DNA of 64,000 nucleotides from Silvimonas soli (GTDB lineage Bacteria; Pseudomonadota; Gammaproteobacteria; Burkholderiales; Chitinibacteraceae). The stretch covers positions 806,001 through 870,000 of the forward strand of contig NZ_CP106736.1 in NCBI RefSeq assembly GCF_030035605.1. Direction: 5' to 3'. Made by a program: the position numbers and the translations under genes. Shown one piece after another: positions 33,743 to 42,384 of this stretch; position 1 is the first letter of the stretch; each line of letters starts with the position of its first letter. The notes under the pieces were generated by a model that did not search any database, had not been told where the DNA came from, and saw only the letters and a program-made list of their open reading frames with translations.

Positions 33743-33866
33743 GCATGCTGGCTCAGCCATGCCCCACGCACTGTCGGGCATGGCGCCCACCCCGCGCGAT
33801 TCGTTATCACTATGACTCACATCAAATCCGGTTAATATATCGAATCAACTCGACCGGATTTGCGTA

Positions 33867-35018
33867 ATGCGCTTTGTTTCCAAGCTGCCTGACGTTGGCA
33901 CGACCATTTTTACCGTCATGAGCCAACTGGCTGCAGAACACGGCGCAATCAATCTCTCCCAAGGCTTTCCAGACTTTCCTTGCGCGCCAGCCTTGCTGGA
34001 TGCGGCATCCAGCGCCATGCAGGCCGGACACAACCAATACGCGCCCATGGCCGGTTTGCCAGCTTTGCGTCAGGCGCTTGCCGCCAAATTGCTCGCTAGC
34101 CAACAAATACCGGTCGACCCAGAAACCGAGATCACCATCACCGCCGGAGCAACTCAGGCCTTGTTTACCGCCATTGCTGCGGTGTTGCATGCGGGTGACG
34201 AAGCCATTTTGCTTGATCCGTCTTACGACAGTTATGCGCCAGCGATTCGCGCCCAAGGTGCTATGCCGGTGCGAGTAAATCTGAGCGCACCAACATTTGC
34301 GATTGATTGGGCTGCTGTTGAAGCCGCCGTTACTCCTCGCACGCGGCTAATCATCGTCAATAATCCCAACAACCCGGCAACCAGCGTTTTTAGTAATTCA
34401 GATCTGGATGCACTTGCCGCCATCGTTGAGCACCATGATTTGCTGGTGCTGGCCGATGAGGTTTACGAGCACCTGGTATACGACGGCATTACCCACCGCA
34501 GCGTTTTGTCGCACCCGGCTTTGCGCGCTCGCAGCTTTGCGGTGTATTCGTTCGGCAAAACCTTTCATGCCACCGGCTGGAAAGTGGGTTATTGCGTGGC
34601 CCCGCCGCTGCTGAGCGCAGAATTTCGCAAAGTGCATCAGTTTCTGGTGTTTTCGGTCAACACGCCGATGCAGCATGCTTTGGCGCACCATCTGGCCCAG
34701 CCCGTGCATTGGCAGCAATTGAGCGCATTTTATCAGGCCAAACGGGATCGGCTGGCGAACGGCTTAACCGCAGTCGGTTTCCGCTTGCAGCCCAGCCAAA
34801 GCACTTATTTTCAGCTGGCCGATTTCACGACGATCCGTGATGACTTGAGCGATGTGGAGTTTGCGCGCTGGCTCACGCTGGAACATGGCGTCGCCAGCAT
34901 TCCGGTTTCAGCATTTTATGGGGATGGCCGGGATGATCGGCTGGTGCGGTTTTGCTTTGCCAAACGCGACGACACGATCGATAGCGCCTTGGCACGGCTG
35001 GCAAAACTGGCGGATTAA
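33867..35018 (+). CDS. Methionine-type PLP aminotransferase (YbdL-like)
   Basis: A 383-residue fold-type I aminotransferase. Seen: the N-terminal INLSQGFPDFP, NNPNNPATSVF near 168, the DEVYEHLVYDG aspartate that binds PLP, and the Schiff-base lysine in SFGKTFHATGWKVGY near 233. The QGFPDF start and short loop pattern fit the methionine/kynurenine-oxoglutarate group (YbdL), so transamination of methionine or an aromatic acid is likely. The 3' end overlaps the convergent membrane gene by 4 bases. Confidence 0.85.
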   Translation: MRFVSKLPDVGTTIFTVMSQLAAEHGAINLSQGFPDFPCAPALLDAASSAMQAGHNQYAPMAGLPALRQALAAKLLASQQIPVDPETEITITAGATQALFTAIAAVLHAGDEAILLDPSYDSYAPAIRAQGAMPVRVNLSAPTFAIDWAAVEAAVTPRTRLIIVNNPNNPATSVFSNSDLDALAAIVEHHDLLVLADEVYEHLVYDGITHRSVLSHPALRARSFAVYSFGKTFHATGWKVGYCVAPPLLSAEFRKVHQFLVFSVNTPMQHALAHHLAQPVHWQQLSAFYQAKRDRLANGLTAVGFRLQPSQSTYFQLADFTTIRDDLSDVEFARWLTLEHGVASIPVSAFYGDGRDDRLVRFCFAKRDDTIDSALARLAKLAD

Positions 35019-35539
35019 CTGACACTACTCGTTGCCGGGACGGCAACGGGCCGGGCACGCAACAGCCGGACAATGGTGAAGATATTGAGCGTGGCCGAAG
35101 TGGTTTCCAGCATGACGCCGCCAATCGAACCAGACAATATGCCGTTGCCCAGCCACAGCAAGGTACTGCACAGAATCAGCAAGCGCATCGGAATGCCGCT
35201 AAAGAAAAACACGGCGATGGTGCCGACGCAGCCGCCAACAATGGGCACAATGCTGGCCCAGCCGTGGCCAACATACAGTCCCAGACCAATATTGAGCAGC
35301 ACGAACATGGTGGCAACCCACGGCGAGCGAGTGCGCATAGAGGCAAACATGCGCACACCTGAAACGGCGGCACTAGTCATGGCAGCCGGGTTGCCCAGCA
35401 AGGCGAAGTGGACCGCATAGGTGGCCGACTGGAGTGACATCAATGCCTTGAAACGGCGATCTTGCCGTTGCAAAAATCCGGCGATGCTCAACGCAAACAC
35501 CAGATAACCCAGACACTGCGCCAGCGAAAAAACGGCCAA
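35015..35539 (-). CDS. YgjV-like inner-membrane protein
   Basis: A 174-residue protein, almost wholly hydrophobic, with about six membrane segments starting LAQCLGYLVFALSIAGF. The segment RFKALMSLQSATYAVHFALLG is typical of the YgjV family (PF10688). Role unknown. It converges on the aminotransferase gene with a 4-base overlap of stop codons. Confidence 0.75.
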   Translation of the reverse strand: MAVFSLAQCLGYLVFALSIAGFLQRQDRRFKALMSLQSATYAVHFALLGNPAAMTSAAVSGVRMFASMRTRSPWVATMFVLLNIGLGLYVGHGWASIVPIVGGCVGTIAVFFFSGIPMRLLILCSTLLWLGNGILSGSIGGVMLETTSATLNIFTIVRLLRARPVAVPATSSVS

Positions 35540-35662
35540 AACCTGCTACTCCACAATAAAACCGCCACCCGGAAATACCGGCAGACAGTCGTCGAAAACC
35601 GCGATTCTACGCTGCCCTGGCCCCGAATTACGCCAGACCGCGCACAATTTTGACCAAAAATG

Positions 35663-35680
35663 ACCGGGAAATTGCCCGGT
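35663..35680 (-). terminator. Probable terminator of the copper minus-strand operon
   Basis: ACCGGG-aaattg-CCCGGT, followed on the minus strand by CATTTTTGG. It lies 7-24 bases past the stop of the 35687 gene. Confidence 0.6.
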
Positions 35681-35686
35681 ATTTGA

Positions 35687-36001
35687 TCAACGCCGAACCG
35701 GCGGCTGGTTACAACATGCGCCGACCTTGATCTGCAAGCTATCGGCCAGATTGCGGTCCATGTTGTTGAACCAAGCGGTGCGGATGCGGGAGATCAGACC
35801 GGCGCGGCGCGGGCCCAAGACATTAACCAGCGAGCCATACTGCATCTCGCGCACGTCGTAGGTCACCGTAAGCTGCCGTTTTCCAGGGGTCACCGACTGC
35901 ACGCCAGGCAACGCTGCCAGCGTTTCTACCTGGCCGGGCGATGAGTCTGCGGGCCGCGCAATAATACGGGTCACCAGCCAAAGTGCCGTTGTAGTTGTCA
36001 T
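35687..36001 (-). CDS. Degenerate HMA-like protein with C-terminal Cys pair
   Basis: A 104-residue protein directly after csoR (3-base gap, AAGGGG 6 bases before ATG). Residues 8-62 have the beta-alpha-beta pattern of heavy-metal-associated domains: WLVTRIIARP, then QVETLAALPGVQSVTPG and QLTVTYDV. The metal-binding CxxC loop is replaced by DSSPG. The C-terminus carries a Cys pair, GACCNQPP (Cys96, Cys97), which may take over metal binding. Operon place with copA, copZ and csoR points to copper. I do not recognise a named family. Confidence 0.7.
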   Translation of the reverse strand: MTTTTALWLVTRIIARPADSSPGQVETLAALPGVQSVTPGKRQLTVTYDVREMQYGSLVNVLGPRRAGLISRIRTAWFNNMDRNLADSLQIKVGACCNQPPVRR

Positions 36002-36004
36002 GCG

Positions 36005-36337
36005 TTACCCCTTGAGTTTGCGGACCACATCCATCAACTCTTCAATGGCATCGTCGCCTTTACCTTCACCAATTGCTCGCGCTACACAACCGTGAGCATG
36101 GTTTTCCAGCAGGTGCATGGCTACCCCATCAAGTGCCGCGCGAATGGCAGCGATCTGGGTCAATACATCCACGCAGTAACGGTCTTCTTCCACCATGCGC
36201 GCGATGCCGCGCACCTGACCCTCAATGCGATTCAAGCGCCCCACCAGCCGCTTTTTGTCCGGCTGCACCGCAGATTTCTCCGGATCACCCGGCAAGGCAT
36301 GACATGGTGCGGAAGCCGAAGTGTCAGACGACGTCAT
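36005..36337 (-). CDS. csoR: CsoR-family copper-sensing repressor
   Basis: All-helical DUF156/CsoR repressor, released from DNA by Cu(I). From the ATG at 36337 it is 110 residues. The copper triad is intact with canonical spacing: Cys55, His80 and Cys84 (25 and 4 apart). KKRLVGRLNRIEGQVRGI (28-45) is the family core helix. Cys12/His13 in the N-terminal tail are extra. It overlaps the end of copZ by 14 bases. The ATACCC...GGGTAT palindromes upstream of copA are its likely operators. Confidence 0.9.
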   Translation of the reverse strand: MTSSDTSASAPCHALPGDPEKSAVQPDKKRLVGRLNRIEGQVRGIARMVEEDRYCVDVLTQIAAIRAALDGVAMHLLENHAHGCVARAIGEGKGDDAIEELMDVVRKLKG

Positions 36338-36536
36338 AGCCAGCATCCTCAATAGCTTGTTTGAAATCGGCTTGCCCGGTAACTGCCGGGTCGAATTGCA
36401 CGCTAGCACTGGCGGTGTCCTTATCGACCACGACCTGGTTTACGCCATCAATGCCCGACAAAACGCCGGTGAGCGTTTTAACGCAACCCATGCAACTGAT
36501 GCCGTCGATTTTGATTGTGGTGGTTTCCATCTTCAT
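36324..36536 (-). CDS. copZ: Copper chaperone CopZ
   Basis: A 70-residue HMA-domain protein that carries Cu(I) to CopA in the cytoplasm. The metal site is Cys15-Met-Gly-Cys18 in GISCMGCVK. AAAGGA lies 4 bases before the ATG at 36536; a second ATG two codons on is possible. It lies 76 bases after copA and overlaps csoR. Confidence 0.93.
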   Translation of the reverse strand: MKMETTTIKIDGISCMGCVKTLTGVLSGIDGVNQVVVDKDTASASVQFDPAVTGQADFKQAIEDAGYDVV

Positions 36537-36612
36537 TTTTCCTTTATGTGTCCGTTGCTCGCGGCTTGGTTAATCAAAGCGTTTGGTTCCTGATAACTGC
36601 CAATCCGCGACG

Positions 36613-38976
36613 TCAGCCCTTTGCGCGCCAGCGCCGCAACAACAGCGCGTTACCCAGCACCGAGACAGAACTCAACGCCATGGCAGCCCCGGCGATTGCG
36701 GGATTCAACAAACCCAAGGCCGCCAGCGGGATGCCTGACAGGTTGTAGATAAACGCAAAAAACAGATTTTGTTTGATCTTGCCCAAGGTGGCGCGGGCCA
36801 GTTCCACAGCCTGAGCCACCGCACGCAAGTCGTTACGCATCAAGGTGATATCTGCGGCTTCAATCGCCACATCACTGCCCGCGCCCATCGCAAAGCTCAC
36901 TTCAGCTGCAGCCAGCGCAGGAGCATCGTTGATGCCGTCACCGACCATGGCAACATGCTTGCCTTGCGCCTTGAGCTCATTGACCACCCGGGCTTTGTCG
37001 CCCGGCAAAACCTGGGCGTGTACTTGCGTAATGCCCGCAGCATTGGCGATCCATTGCGCCGTGCTCTGGTTATCGCCCGTCAGCATGATCACCTCAACCC
37101 CAGCTTGCTGCAGCGCCTTGATCGCTTCGACCGAAGTATCGCGCAAGCGATCGGCCAGGGTGATTACACCCAGCAGTCGCCCATCTTCGCCCACGCCAAT
37201 CAGCGATTCGTCGGGCTGGATATCCGCAAGACTTGGGTTCTGGGCGGGCGAAGTGGCAACCCAGTCCGCTCGCCCCACTTTCAATTGTTCTCCACTGGCT
37301 AGCTTGCCCTGCACTCCTTGACCCGGCGTCACCGTAAAGCCGCTCACCGACAAAAGCGCCAATCCGCGTTGGGCTGCTTCATCCAGCACAGCCCGCGCCA
37401 GTGGATGCTCACTACCGGCTTCCAGACTCGCGGCCCACTGCAGCAGGGTGGCTTCGTCCAGTGGCATGCCATCCGTAGCAGTAGCTAACGGCAGAATCTT
37501 GCGGACGCGTGGCCGACCTTCGGTGAGCGTGCCGGTCTTGTCGACCACCAGCGTGTCGATATGCGCCGCATGTTCCAGCGCTGCGGCATTGCGGAACAAC
37601 AGCCCCAGATGCGCGCCACGGCCAACGCCAACCATTACGGCGGACGGCGTCGCCAGTCCCAAGGCGCAGGGGCAGGCAATCACCAGCACGGCTACCGCGT
37701 TGACCATGGCCGGAGTGAAGCCGCCCAGCCACCACCATGTCAGTGCAAAAGTCAGCAAGGCAATCAATAAAACGGCCGGGACAAACACAGCGGCAATGCG
37801 ATCGGCCAGTCGCTGGATCGGCGCTTTGGAGCCCTGCGCTGCGGCCACCAGCCGCACAATCTCAGCCAGTTGTGTGTGCTGGCCAACGCCGGTTGCGGTA
37901 ACGCGCAGCATCCCGTCCTGATTGCGCGTGGCGGCGTAAACCTTGCTGCCTGCCTGTTTTTCTACCGGGATGCTTTCACCAGTGAGCATGCTTTCGTCGA
38001 TCACAGCGAGCCCGCCAATCACCTCGCCATCCACCGGCACAGCCTCGCCGTGGCGCACGATAATCACATCGCCGTTGCGCAACTGGTTGATCGCTACTTC
38101 GGCCACCGCGCCATCGCGCTCCACGCGAGCGGTTTTGGGTTGCAGTTGCATCAGCTCGCTCATCGCACGCGAGGCTTTGTGTTTGGCGCGCGCTTCCAGC
38201 CATTTGCCGAGGCACACCAGCGTGATGACCACCGCGCTGGCCTCAAAATAAACCGGCAAGTCATGCCATCCCCACAGCACCACCGCCGCGCTAAAGAAAT
38301 ACGCCACGCTGGTACCCAGCGCGATCAGTACATCCATATTGGCCCCGCCGCCTTTCAGCGTATGCCAGGCACCGCGATAGAAGCGCCAGCCAAACCAGAA
38401 TTGCACCGGCGTTGCCAGCAGCCATTGCAGAGAGCGCGGAATCATCACTGCATGCGATCCGCTGAACATGGCAATCATTTCCACCAGCAGTGGCGCCGTC
38501 AGCAGAGCTGGCGCCAGCCATTGCCAGAAAGACGCTTCAGCCTTGTTGGCCGCCGGGTCCTCATTCTGTTCGGTGATATCACGGGCGTCATAACCGGCTT
38601 TGCGCACGGCGGCGACCAAGGTCTGGCTGTCGTGCAATCCGGCAGGTTGTTCGATTTGCGCTGTTTCGCTGGCGAAATTGACCGTGGCCGTAACGCCAGG
38701 CAAGCGATTGAGGACTTTCTCAATTCGCGCAGCGCAGGCGGCGCACGTCATACCCGACAGCGCCAGGGTGCGTTGTTCTGCCTTGACGTCATAACCCGCT
38801 TTACGGATGGAGGCGATCACCTGCGCGACACCGGGTTCACCAGTCATGCTGACATTGGCCGATTCACTGGCCAGATTCACCTGTGCGCTCACGCCGTCCA
38901 GCCGCCCCAATACTTTCTCGATGCGGCCAGCACATGCTGCGCAAGTCATACCGCTGATTGGCAGTGAAACATCCAT
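36613..38976 (-). CDS. copA: Cu(I)-exporting P-type ATPase
   Basis: Inner-membrane P1B-type ATPase that pumps Cu(I) out of the cytoplasm. From the ATG at 38976 (AAGGTGACACGC upstream) it is 787 residues. It has two N-terminal HMA domains (Cys12/Cys15 and Cys78/Cys81, both GMTCAAC), the membrane metal site IACPCALGLATP, the phosphorylated Asp in DKTGTLTEG, the TGES-type loop and MVGDGINDAPAL. It leads copA-copZ-csoR-HMA-like and diverges from the 39.1 kb secreted-protein operon. Confidence 0.97.
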   Translation of the reverse strand: MDVSLPISGMTCAACAGRIEKVLGRLDGVSAQVNLASESANVSMTGEPGVAQVIASIRKAGYDVKAEQRTLALSGMTCAACAARIEKVLNRLPGVTATVNFASETAQIEQPAGLHDSQTLVAAVRKAGYDARDITEQNEDPAANKAEASFWQWLAPALLTAPLLVEMIAMFSGSHAVMIPRSLQWLLATPVQFWFGWRFYRGAWHTLKGGGANMDVLIALGTSVAYFFSAAVVLWGWHDLPVYFEASAVVITLVCLGKWLEARAKHKASRAMSELMQLQPKTARVERDGAVAEVAINQLRNGDVIIVRHGEAVPVDGEVIGGLAVIDESMLTGESIPVEKQAGSKVYAATRNQDGMLRVTATGVGQHTQLAEIVRLVAAAQGSKAPIQRLADRIAAVFVPAVLLIALLTFALTWWWLGGFTPAMVNAVAVLVIACPCALGLATPSAVMVGVGRGAHLGLLFRNAAALEHAAHIDTLVVDKTGTLTEGRPRVRKILPLATATDGMPLDEATLLQWAASLEAGSEHPLARAVLDEAAQRGLALLSVSGFTVTPGQGVQGKLASGEQLKVGRADWVATSPAQNPSLADIQPDESLIGVGEDGRLLGVITLADRLRDTSVEAIKALQQAGVEVIMLTGDNQSTAQWIANAAGITQVHAQVLPGDKARVVNELKAQGKHVAMVGDGINDAPALAAAEVSFAMGAGSDVAIEAADITLMRNDLRAVAQAVELARATLGKIKQNLFFAFIYNLSGIPLAALGLLNPAIAGAAMALSSVSVLGNALLLRRWRAKG

Positions 38977-38993
38977 GCGTGTCACCTTAATTC

Positions 38994-39014
38994 ATATACC
39001 CATTGCGGGTATAT
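38994..39014. promoter_or_regulatory. Candidate CsoR operator 1 (copA side)
   Basis: ATATACCC-attgc-GGGTATAT, a perfect 8-base inverted repeat 18 bases before copA. The ATACCC/GGGTAT half-sites with a GC-rich centre fit known CsoR operators. Confidence 0.65.
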
Positions 39015-39071
39015 TATACGGAGCAGGGGTATCTGTATACGCGATGGCATTTGTTACGCCCATCTTTACCA

Positions 39072-39088
39072 ATACCATCCGGGGGTAT
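39072..39088. promoter_or_regulatory. Candidate CsoR operator 2 (secreted-protein side)
   Basis: ATACC-atccggg-GGTAT, 17 bases long like the core of site 1, and 40 bases before the 39128 gene. A third half-like GGGGTATCTGTATAC is at 39027-39040. The paired sites suggest one repressor controls both directions. Confidence 0.5.
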
Positions 39089-39127
39089 AGATTTGCAGCT
39101 CCCGATTTCTGGCGATGGCATCACGGC

Positions 39128-39484
39128 ATGTGGCGCATTGGCTTGTTGATTTTCTGTCTATTGCTGGCGACCTTTGCATCCGCCGGCATAGTCACGCCGC
39201 AAGCAATGCCAGTCTCCACAATGGAGGCGACACATTGCGCCCACCCCAAAATGGATGCAGCACCCAACACCTGTCATGACTCCGCGCCGCAAGTGACGGC
39301 AGCCCATGCGGTCGATCACTGCTGCGATAGCCCAGTCTGTTCCATGCACCAGGCCGTACCTGCCGCTAGCCAGCAACTGCCACCCACACATGGGCTGACC
39401 AGCGTCTTGAGTTCACGCATACCCCCTGTTCCCGCCTCGCGCGATAGCCGCCCGCCGTTACCCCCACCCCGCTCCAGCGTCTGA
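39128..39484 (+). CDS. Cys/His-rich secreted protein of the copper island
   Basis: A 118-residue protein with an N-terminal hydrophobic segment, MWRIGLLIFCLLLATFASAG. A Cys/His-rich middle follows: Cys37, Cys49, Cys65, Cys66, Cys71 and His36, His39, His50, His60, His64, His74. The tail is proline-rich. The layout resembles small copper-linked periplasmic proteins such as CopL, but I cannot assign a family. It is the first gene of the plus-strand copper unit and lies just past a CsoR-like site. The start could also be further upstream in the same frame. Confidence 0.6.
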   Translation: MWRIGLLIFCLLLATFASAGIVTPQAMPVSTMEATHCAHPKMDAAPNTCHDSAPQVTAAHAVDHCCDSPVCSMHQAVPAASQQLPPTHGLTSVLSSRIPPVPASRDSRPPLPPPRSSV

Positions 39485-39614
39485 TCGACTCCCGGTTCTA
39501 GCTATGACTCACTTGCGGCCCTTGCCGCGTGTGCGTCTGTCTTGTTCGATCATATCCGGCTGTTTGCTGAACCAAACTACCTCAGCACAGCCGACGCCTA
39601 TGGAGCTATCGCTC

Positions 39615-40049
39615 ATGCAACGTATTTTCAGTATTTTTGCCACCCTTACCTTGCTGCTGGCCAGCGCCGCACAAGCCGCCATTCCGGTTACGCTTTACAA
39701 AAATGCCGGCTGCAGCTGCTGCGAGGCCTATATCGCTTACCTGAAAACCCACGGGTTTGAGGTCAAAGCCGAAGACCGTACCGATATGGAGCAAATCCGC
39801 AAACAATGGGGCTCGGCCAACGCGGCCAGTTGCCACACCATGCGCATCGGTAAATACACGGTAGAAGGGCATGTTCCCGTCGCCGCAATCAGCAAATTGC
39901 TCAAAACCAAACCTGTCATCGCGGGAATTGCCGTACCTGGCATGCCAATGAACTCGCCAGGCATGGGGACGGAAAAAGCCGGCACGCTGACTGTGTATGC
40001 ACTCAACGGCAAGGCCGACGGTGCGCTCCCGGTGTTCGGTAAGTTCTGA
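39615..40049 (+). CDS. DUF411 metal-binding protein
   Basis: A 144-residue periplasmic protein of the DUF411 family (PF04214), usually found with copper resistance genes (CopG-type). Signal peptide MQRIFSIFATLTLLLASAAQA, then IPVTLYKNAGCSCCEAY with Cys33, Cys35 and Cys36, and a third element SCHTMRIGKYTVEGHVP. A methionine-rich stretch, PGMPMNSPGMG, lies near 115-125. GGAG 9 bases before the ATG at 39615 supports this start; ATG at 39600 is the alternative. Confidence 0.85.
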   Translation: MQRIFSIFATLTLLLASAAQAAIPVTLYKNAGCSCCEAYIAYLKTHGFEVKAEDRTDMEQIRKQWGSANAASCHTMRIGKYTVEGHVPVAAISKLLKTKPVIAGIAVPGMPMNSPGMGTEKAGTLTVYALNGKADGALPVFGKF

Positions 40050-40149
40050 GCCGGCATTTAAACCAGCATCTATCCTGACCATTGCATGCGGCGGGCCTGG
40101 CGCTGTTAGCGCCGATGTAAAAAAGACCCGCCGCTCTGGAGCAAAGCCT

Positions 40150-41646
40150 ATGGATCGTCGTTCTTTTATGCGCTACGGCAGTGCCGCTCTTGCAAGCCTG
40201 GCTGTAGGCCGCGAAGCCTTTGCACAGCCGGCCTCTCACACAATGACAATGACCGCCTCGATGCCAGGCATGACAATGCCAGCTGCCACCGCGGCCGATG
40301 CACTGTTACCGGTGAGCGATCTACCCGTTGGCAGCACCCTGCCCGCCTTGCGCACACTGCCCAATCAAGCCACGCAAGCCGGTTTATTCAAAGCCACGCT
40401 CACTACCCGGCCCGTCGAGGTGCAATTCAAACCCGGCTTGAGTACTACCGCCTGGGCTTATAATGGTCAGTTGCCCGGCCCGCTGATTGAGGTCATGGAA
40501 GGTGACACGCTGGAAATCCGCCTGGTGAATCAGCTGGCTCAACCCACCACCGTTCACTGGCATGGCCTGCCAGTACCGCCCGACCAGGATGGTAATCCGG
40601 GCGAAGAAGTGCCGCCCGGTGGCGAGCGGCTGTATCGCTTTACCTTGCCACTTGGGACTGCCGGAACCTACTGGTATCACCCGCATCCGCATGGTTATAC
40701 AGCCGAGCAGGCGTGGATGGGTCTGGCTGGCGCGCTGATCGTGCGAGCCAAGGCCGACCCTCTAGCCCCCTTGCCTGAACAGCATCTGTTGTTCTCCGAT
40801 CTGAAACTGGCCACTGATGGCCGCATTGCCGGTAATTCGGAGATGGACTGGATGAATGGGCGCGAAGGCCAGTTTGTGCTGGTCAACGGCGCCCATCAGC
40901 CAGTCATTAACGTGAACGGCGCGCAGCATTGGCGCTTGTGGAACGCCTGCAATGCCCGGTATCTGCGTTTGTCACTGGCAGGTCGGCCGTTCCAGTTGGT
41001 GGGCAGTGACGGCGGTTTGCTGGCTCAGCCAAGAACAGTCACCGAACTATTGCTGTCGCCAGGCGAGCGCGCGCAGATTGTGGTGAGCGGTACGGCTGGT
41101 GCAGTCACGCTGCAAGCAACTCCTTATGACCGCGGCAAAATGGGCGATGTCGCCATCGAACAAACACTGACTTTGGCCAAGGTTTTGTTCGATGGCGCAA
41201 AGGCTGCGCCATTACCCACCCGCTTGCGCGACATTGCCCCATTGACCACACCGGTGGCCCGCAAAGAAGTCCGCTTCAGCGAGCAAATGAGCATGGATGG
41301 CGGGGTGCATCAGATGATTCCGCTCATCAACGGCAAGCGGTTTGATATGCAGCGAGTTGATCTAAGCAGCCAGCGCAACGCGGTTGAAGCCTGGTCGCTG
41401 GTGAATGATTCGGACATGGATCACCCTTTTCATTTGCATGGCACCCAGTTTCAGGTGGTCAGCCGCAGCATAGAGGGCAAAATCGTGCCGGCGCCCTTTT
41501 TGGCCTGGCGCGATACCGTCAACACGCGCCCCGGTGAAACGGTGGTGATCCATACAGTGCAACATCAGCGCGGCAAAAGGATGTTTCACTGCCATATTCT
41601 GGAACATGAAGATCGCGGCATGATGGGGATGCTGGAAGTGATTTGA
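40150..41646 (+). CDS. Tat-exported multicopper oxidase (CueO/CopA type)
   Basis: A 498-residue periplasmic oxidase that likely oxidises Cu(I) to the less toxic Cu(II). It has a twin-arginine signal (MDRRSFMRYGSAALASLAVG) and a Met-rich strip TMTMTASMPGMTMP (31-44) that can bind copper. All copper-site motifs are present: HWHG at 136-139, YWYHPHPHG at 175-182, DHPFHLHGTQF near 425, and HCHILEHEDRGMM near the end, with type 1 Cys and axial Met. The ATG at 40150 gives the Tat motif right at the start; upstream codons to 39997 overlap the DUF411 gene. Confidence 0.93.
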   Translation: MDRRSFMRYGSAALASLAVGREAFAQPASHTMTMTASMPGMTMPAATAADALLPVSDLPVGSTLPALRTLPNQATQAGLFKATLTTRPVEVQFKPGLSTTAWAYNGQLPGPLIEVMEGDTLEIRLVNQLAQPTTVHWHGLPVPPDQDGNPGEEVPPGGERLYRFTLPLGTAGTYWYHPHPHGYTAEQAWMGLAGALIVRAKADPLAPLPEQHLLFSDLKLATDGRIAGNSEMDWMNGREGQFVLVNGAHQPVINVNGAQHWRLWNACNARYLRLSLAGRPFQLVGSDGGLLAQPRTVTELLLSPGERAQIVVSGTAGAVTLQATPYDRGKMGDVAIEQTLTLAKVLFDGAKAAPLPTRLRDIAPLTTPVARKEVRFSEQMSMDGGVHQMIPLINGKRFDMQRVDLSSQRNAVEAWSLVNDSDMDHPFHLHGTQFQVVSRSIEGKIVPAPFLAWRDTVNTRPGETVVIHTVQHQRGKRMFHCHILEHEDRGMMGMLEVI

Positions 41647-41692
41647 CCACCGTAGCCAACGGCGATCACCGCTCGCCCACTTTTGCTGTTTC

Positions 41693-41718
41693 AAGCCGAC
41701 CTGCGGGTCGGCTTTTTC
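41693..41718 (+). terminator. Terminator after the multicopper oxidase
   Basis: AAGCCGACC-tgc-GGGTCGGCTTTTTC, a stable stem with five T. It ends the plus-strand copper unit. Confidence 0.85.
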
Positions 41719-41960
41719 ATGGCCGGTCATAAAAACGTCAAGTATTGATTATTTCAAAAGACAAGACCGACCGTTCGTCTAGTAAATGCCATTTACATAA
41801 AACCAACCCGTTTCAACTCCCTCTAAACGACAGCTACCAGCAACTCGGTGGCGGTAAGGCTTTGCTCTTTACGAACAGGTTCATGAACAACACGCTGCAT
41901 CAGCCGAAGCCGTTTTCTGGTTCTCGGCAAAGTACATATATCTAGTCGGGAGTAATTGAA
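41719..41960. other. Upstream region of the small His-rich gene
   Basis: About 240 bases with no gene. It should hold the promoter of the 41961 gene. CGGGAGTAATTGAA is the ribosome site at its end. Confidence 0.4.
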
Positions 41961-42122
41961 ATGAAGAAGCTCATCACTGCAGTATTCGCATTGTCTCTAC
42001 TGGGCATCGCCAGCTTTGCTCAAGCGGAAGAAGGCTGGGGTAACGCCACTGGGACCTATCTGCCTCATATGCATGTGCATCCGCATGATCAACCCAACGG
42101 AACAGCCAGCAAAGGCATGTAA
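41961..42122 (+). CDS. 53-residue secreted peptide with alternating His motif
   Basis: Small gene not obvious by length. It starts MKKLITAVFALSLLGIASFA, a clean Sec signal ending AQA at 22. The mature part is about 31 residues, beginning EEGWGNATGTYLP. It contains HMHVHPH, with His at 36, 38, 40 and 42, which in an extended strand would face one side and form a metal site. GGGAG lies 9 bases before the ATG and a strong terminator follows. Its place beside the copper unit suggests copper or zinc binding; unproven. Confidence 0.75.
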   Translation: MKKLITAVFALSLLGIASFAQAEEGWGNATGTYLPHMHVHPHDQPNGTASKGM

Positions 42123-42219
42123 TTTGCGTGCGTTCGCCACGCCAGGGTAAATGCCTCAACGTTGGACACTGGCGAGCAATTGAAAGCACGTAGTCGATCG
42201 CACCTCCAGATTCAATCCA

Positions 42220-42247
42220 GAAAACCGGCGTCATCAGCCGGTTTTCT
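42220..42247 (+). terminator. Terminator after the small His-rich gene
   Basis: GAAAACCGGC-gtcatca-GCCGGTTTTC followed by TTTGG. Clear stem; supports the 41961 gene as a transcribed unit. Confidence 0.85.
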
Positions 42248-42384
42248 TTGGCCTGCCATTTGGAGTTGTCAGCAAACCAGACCATGCCGCCCGGCTCTTT
42301 TCAAAGTAAAACCGTAGTTCGGCTTCGTGCCTGGCCCCGCGTTTGTTAAACTTGCGGCATTTCCGATCAGCCGAGTAATTCGCC

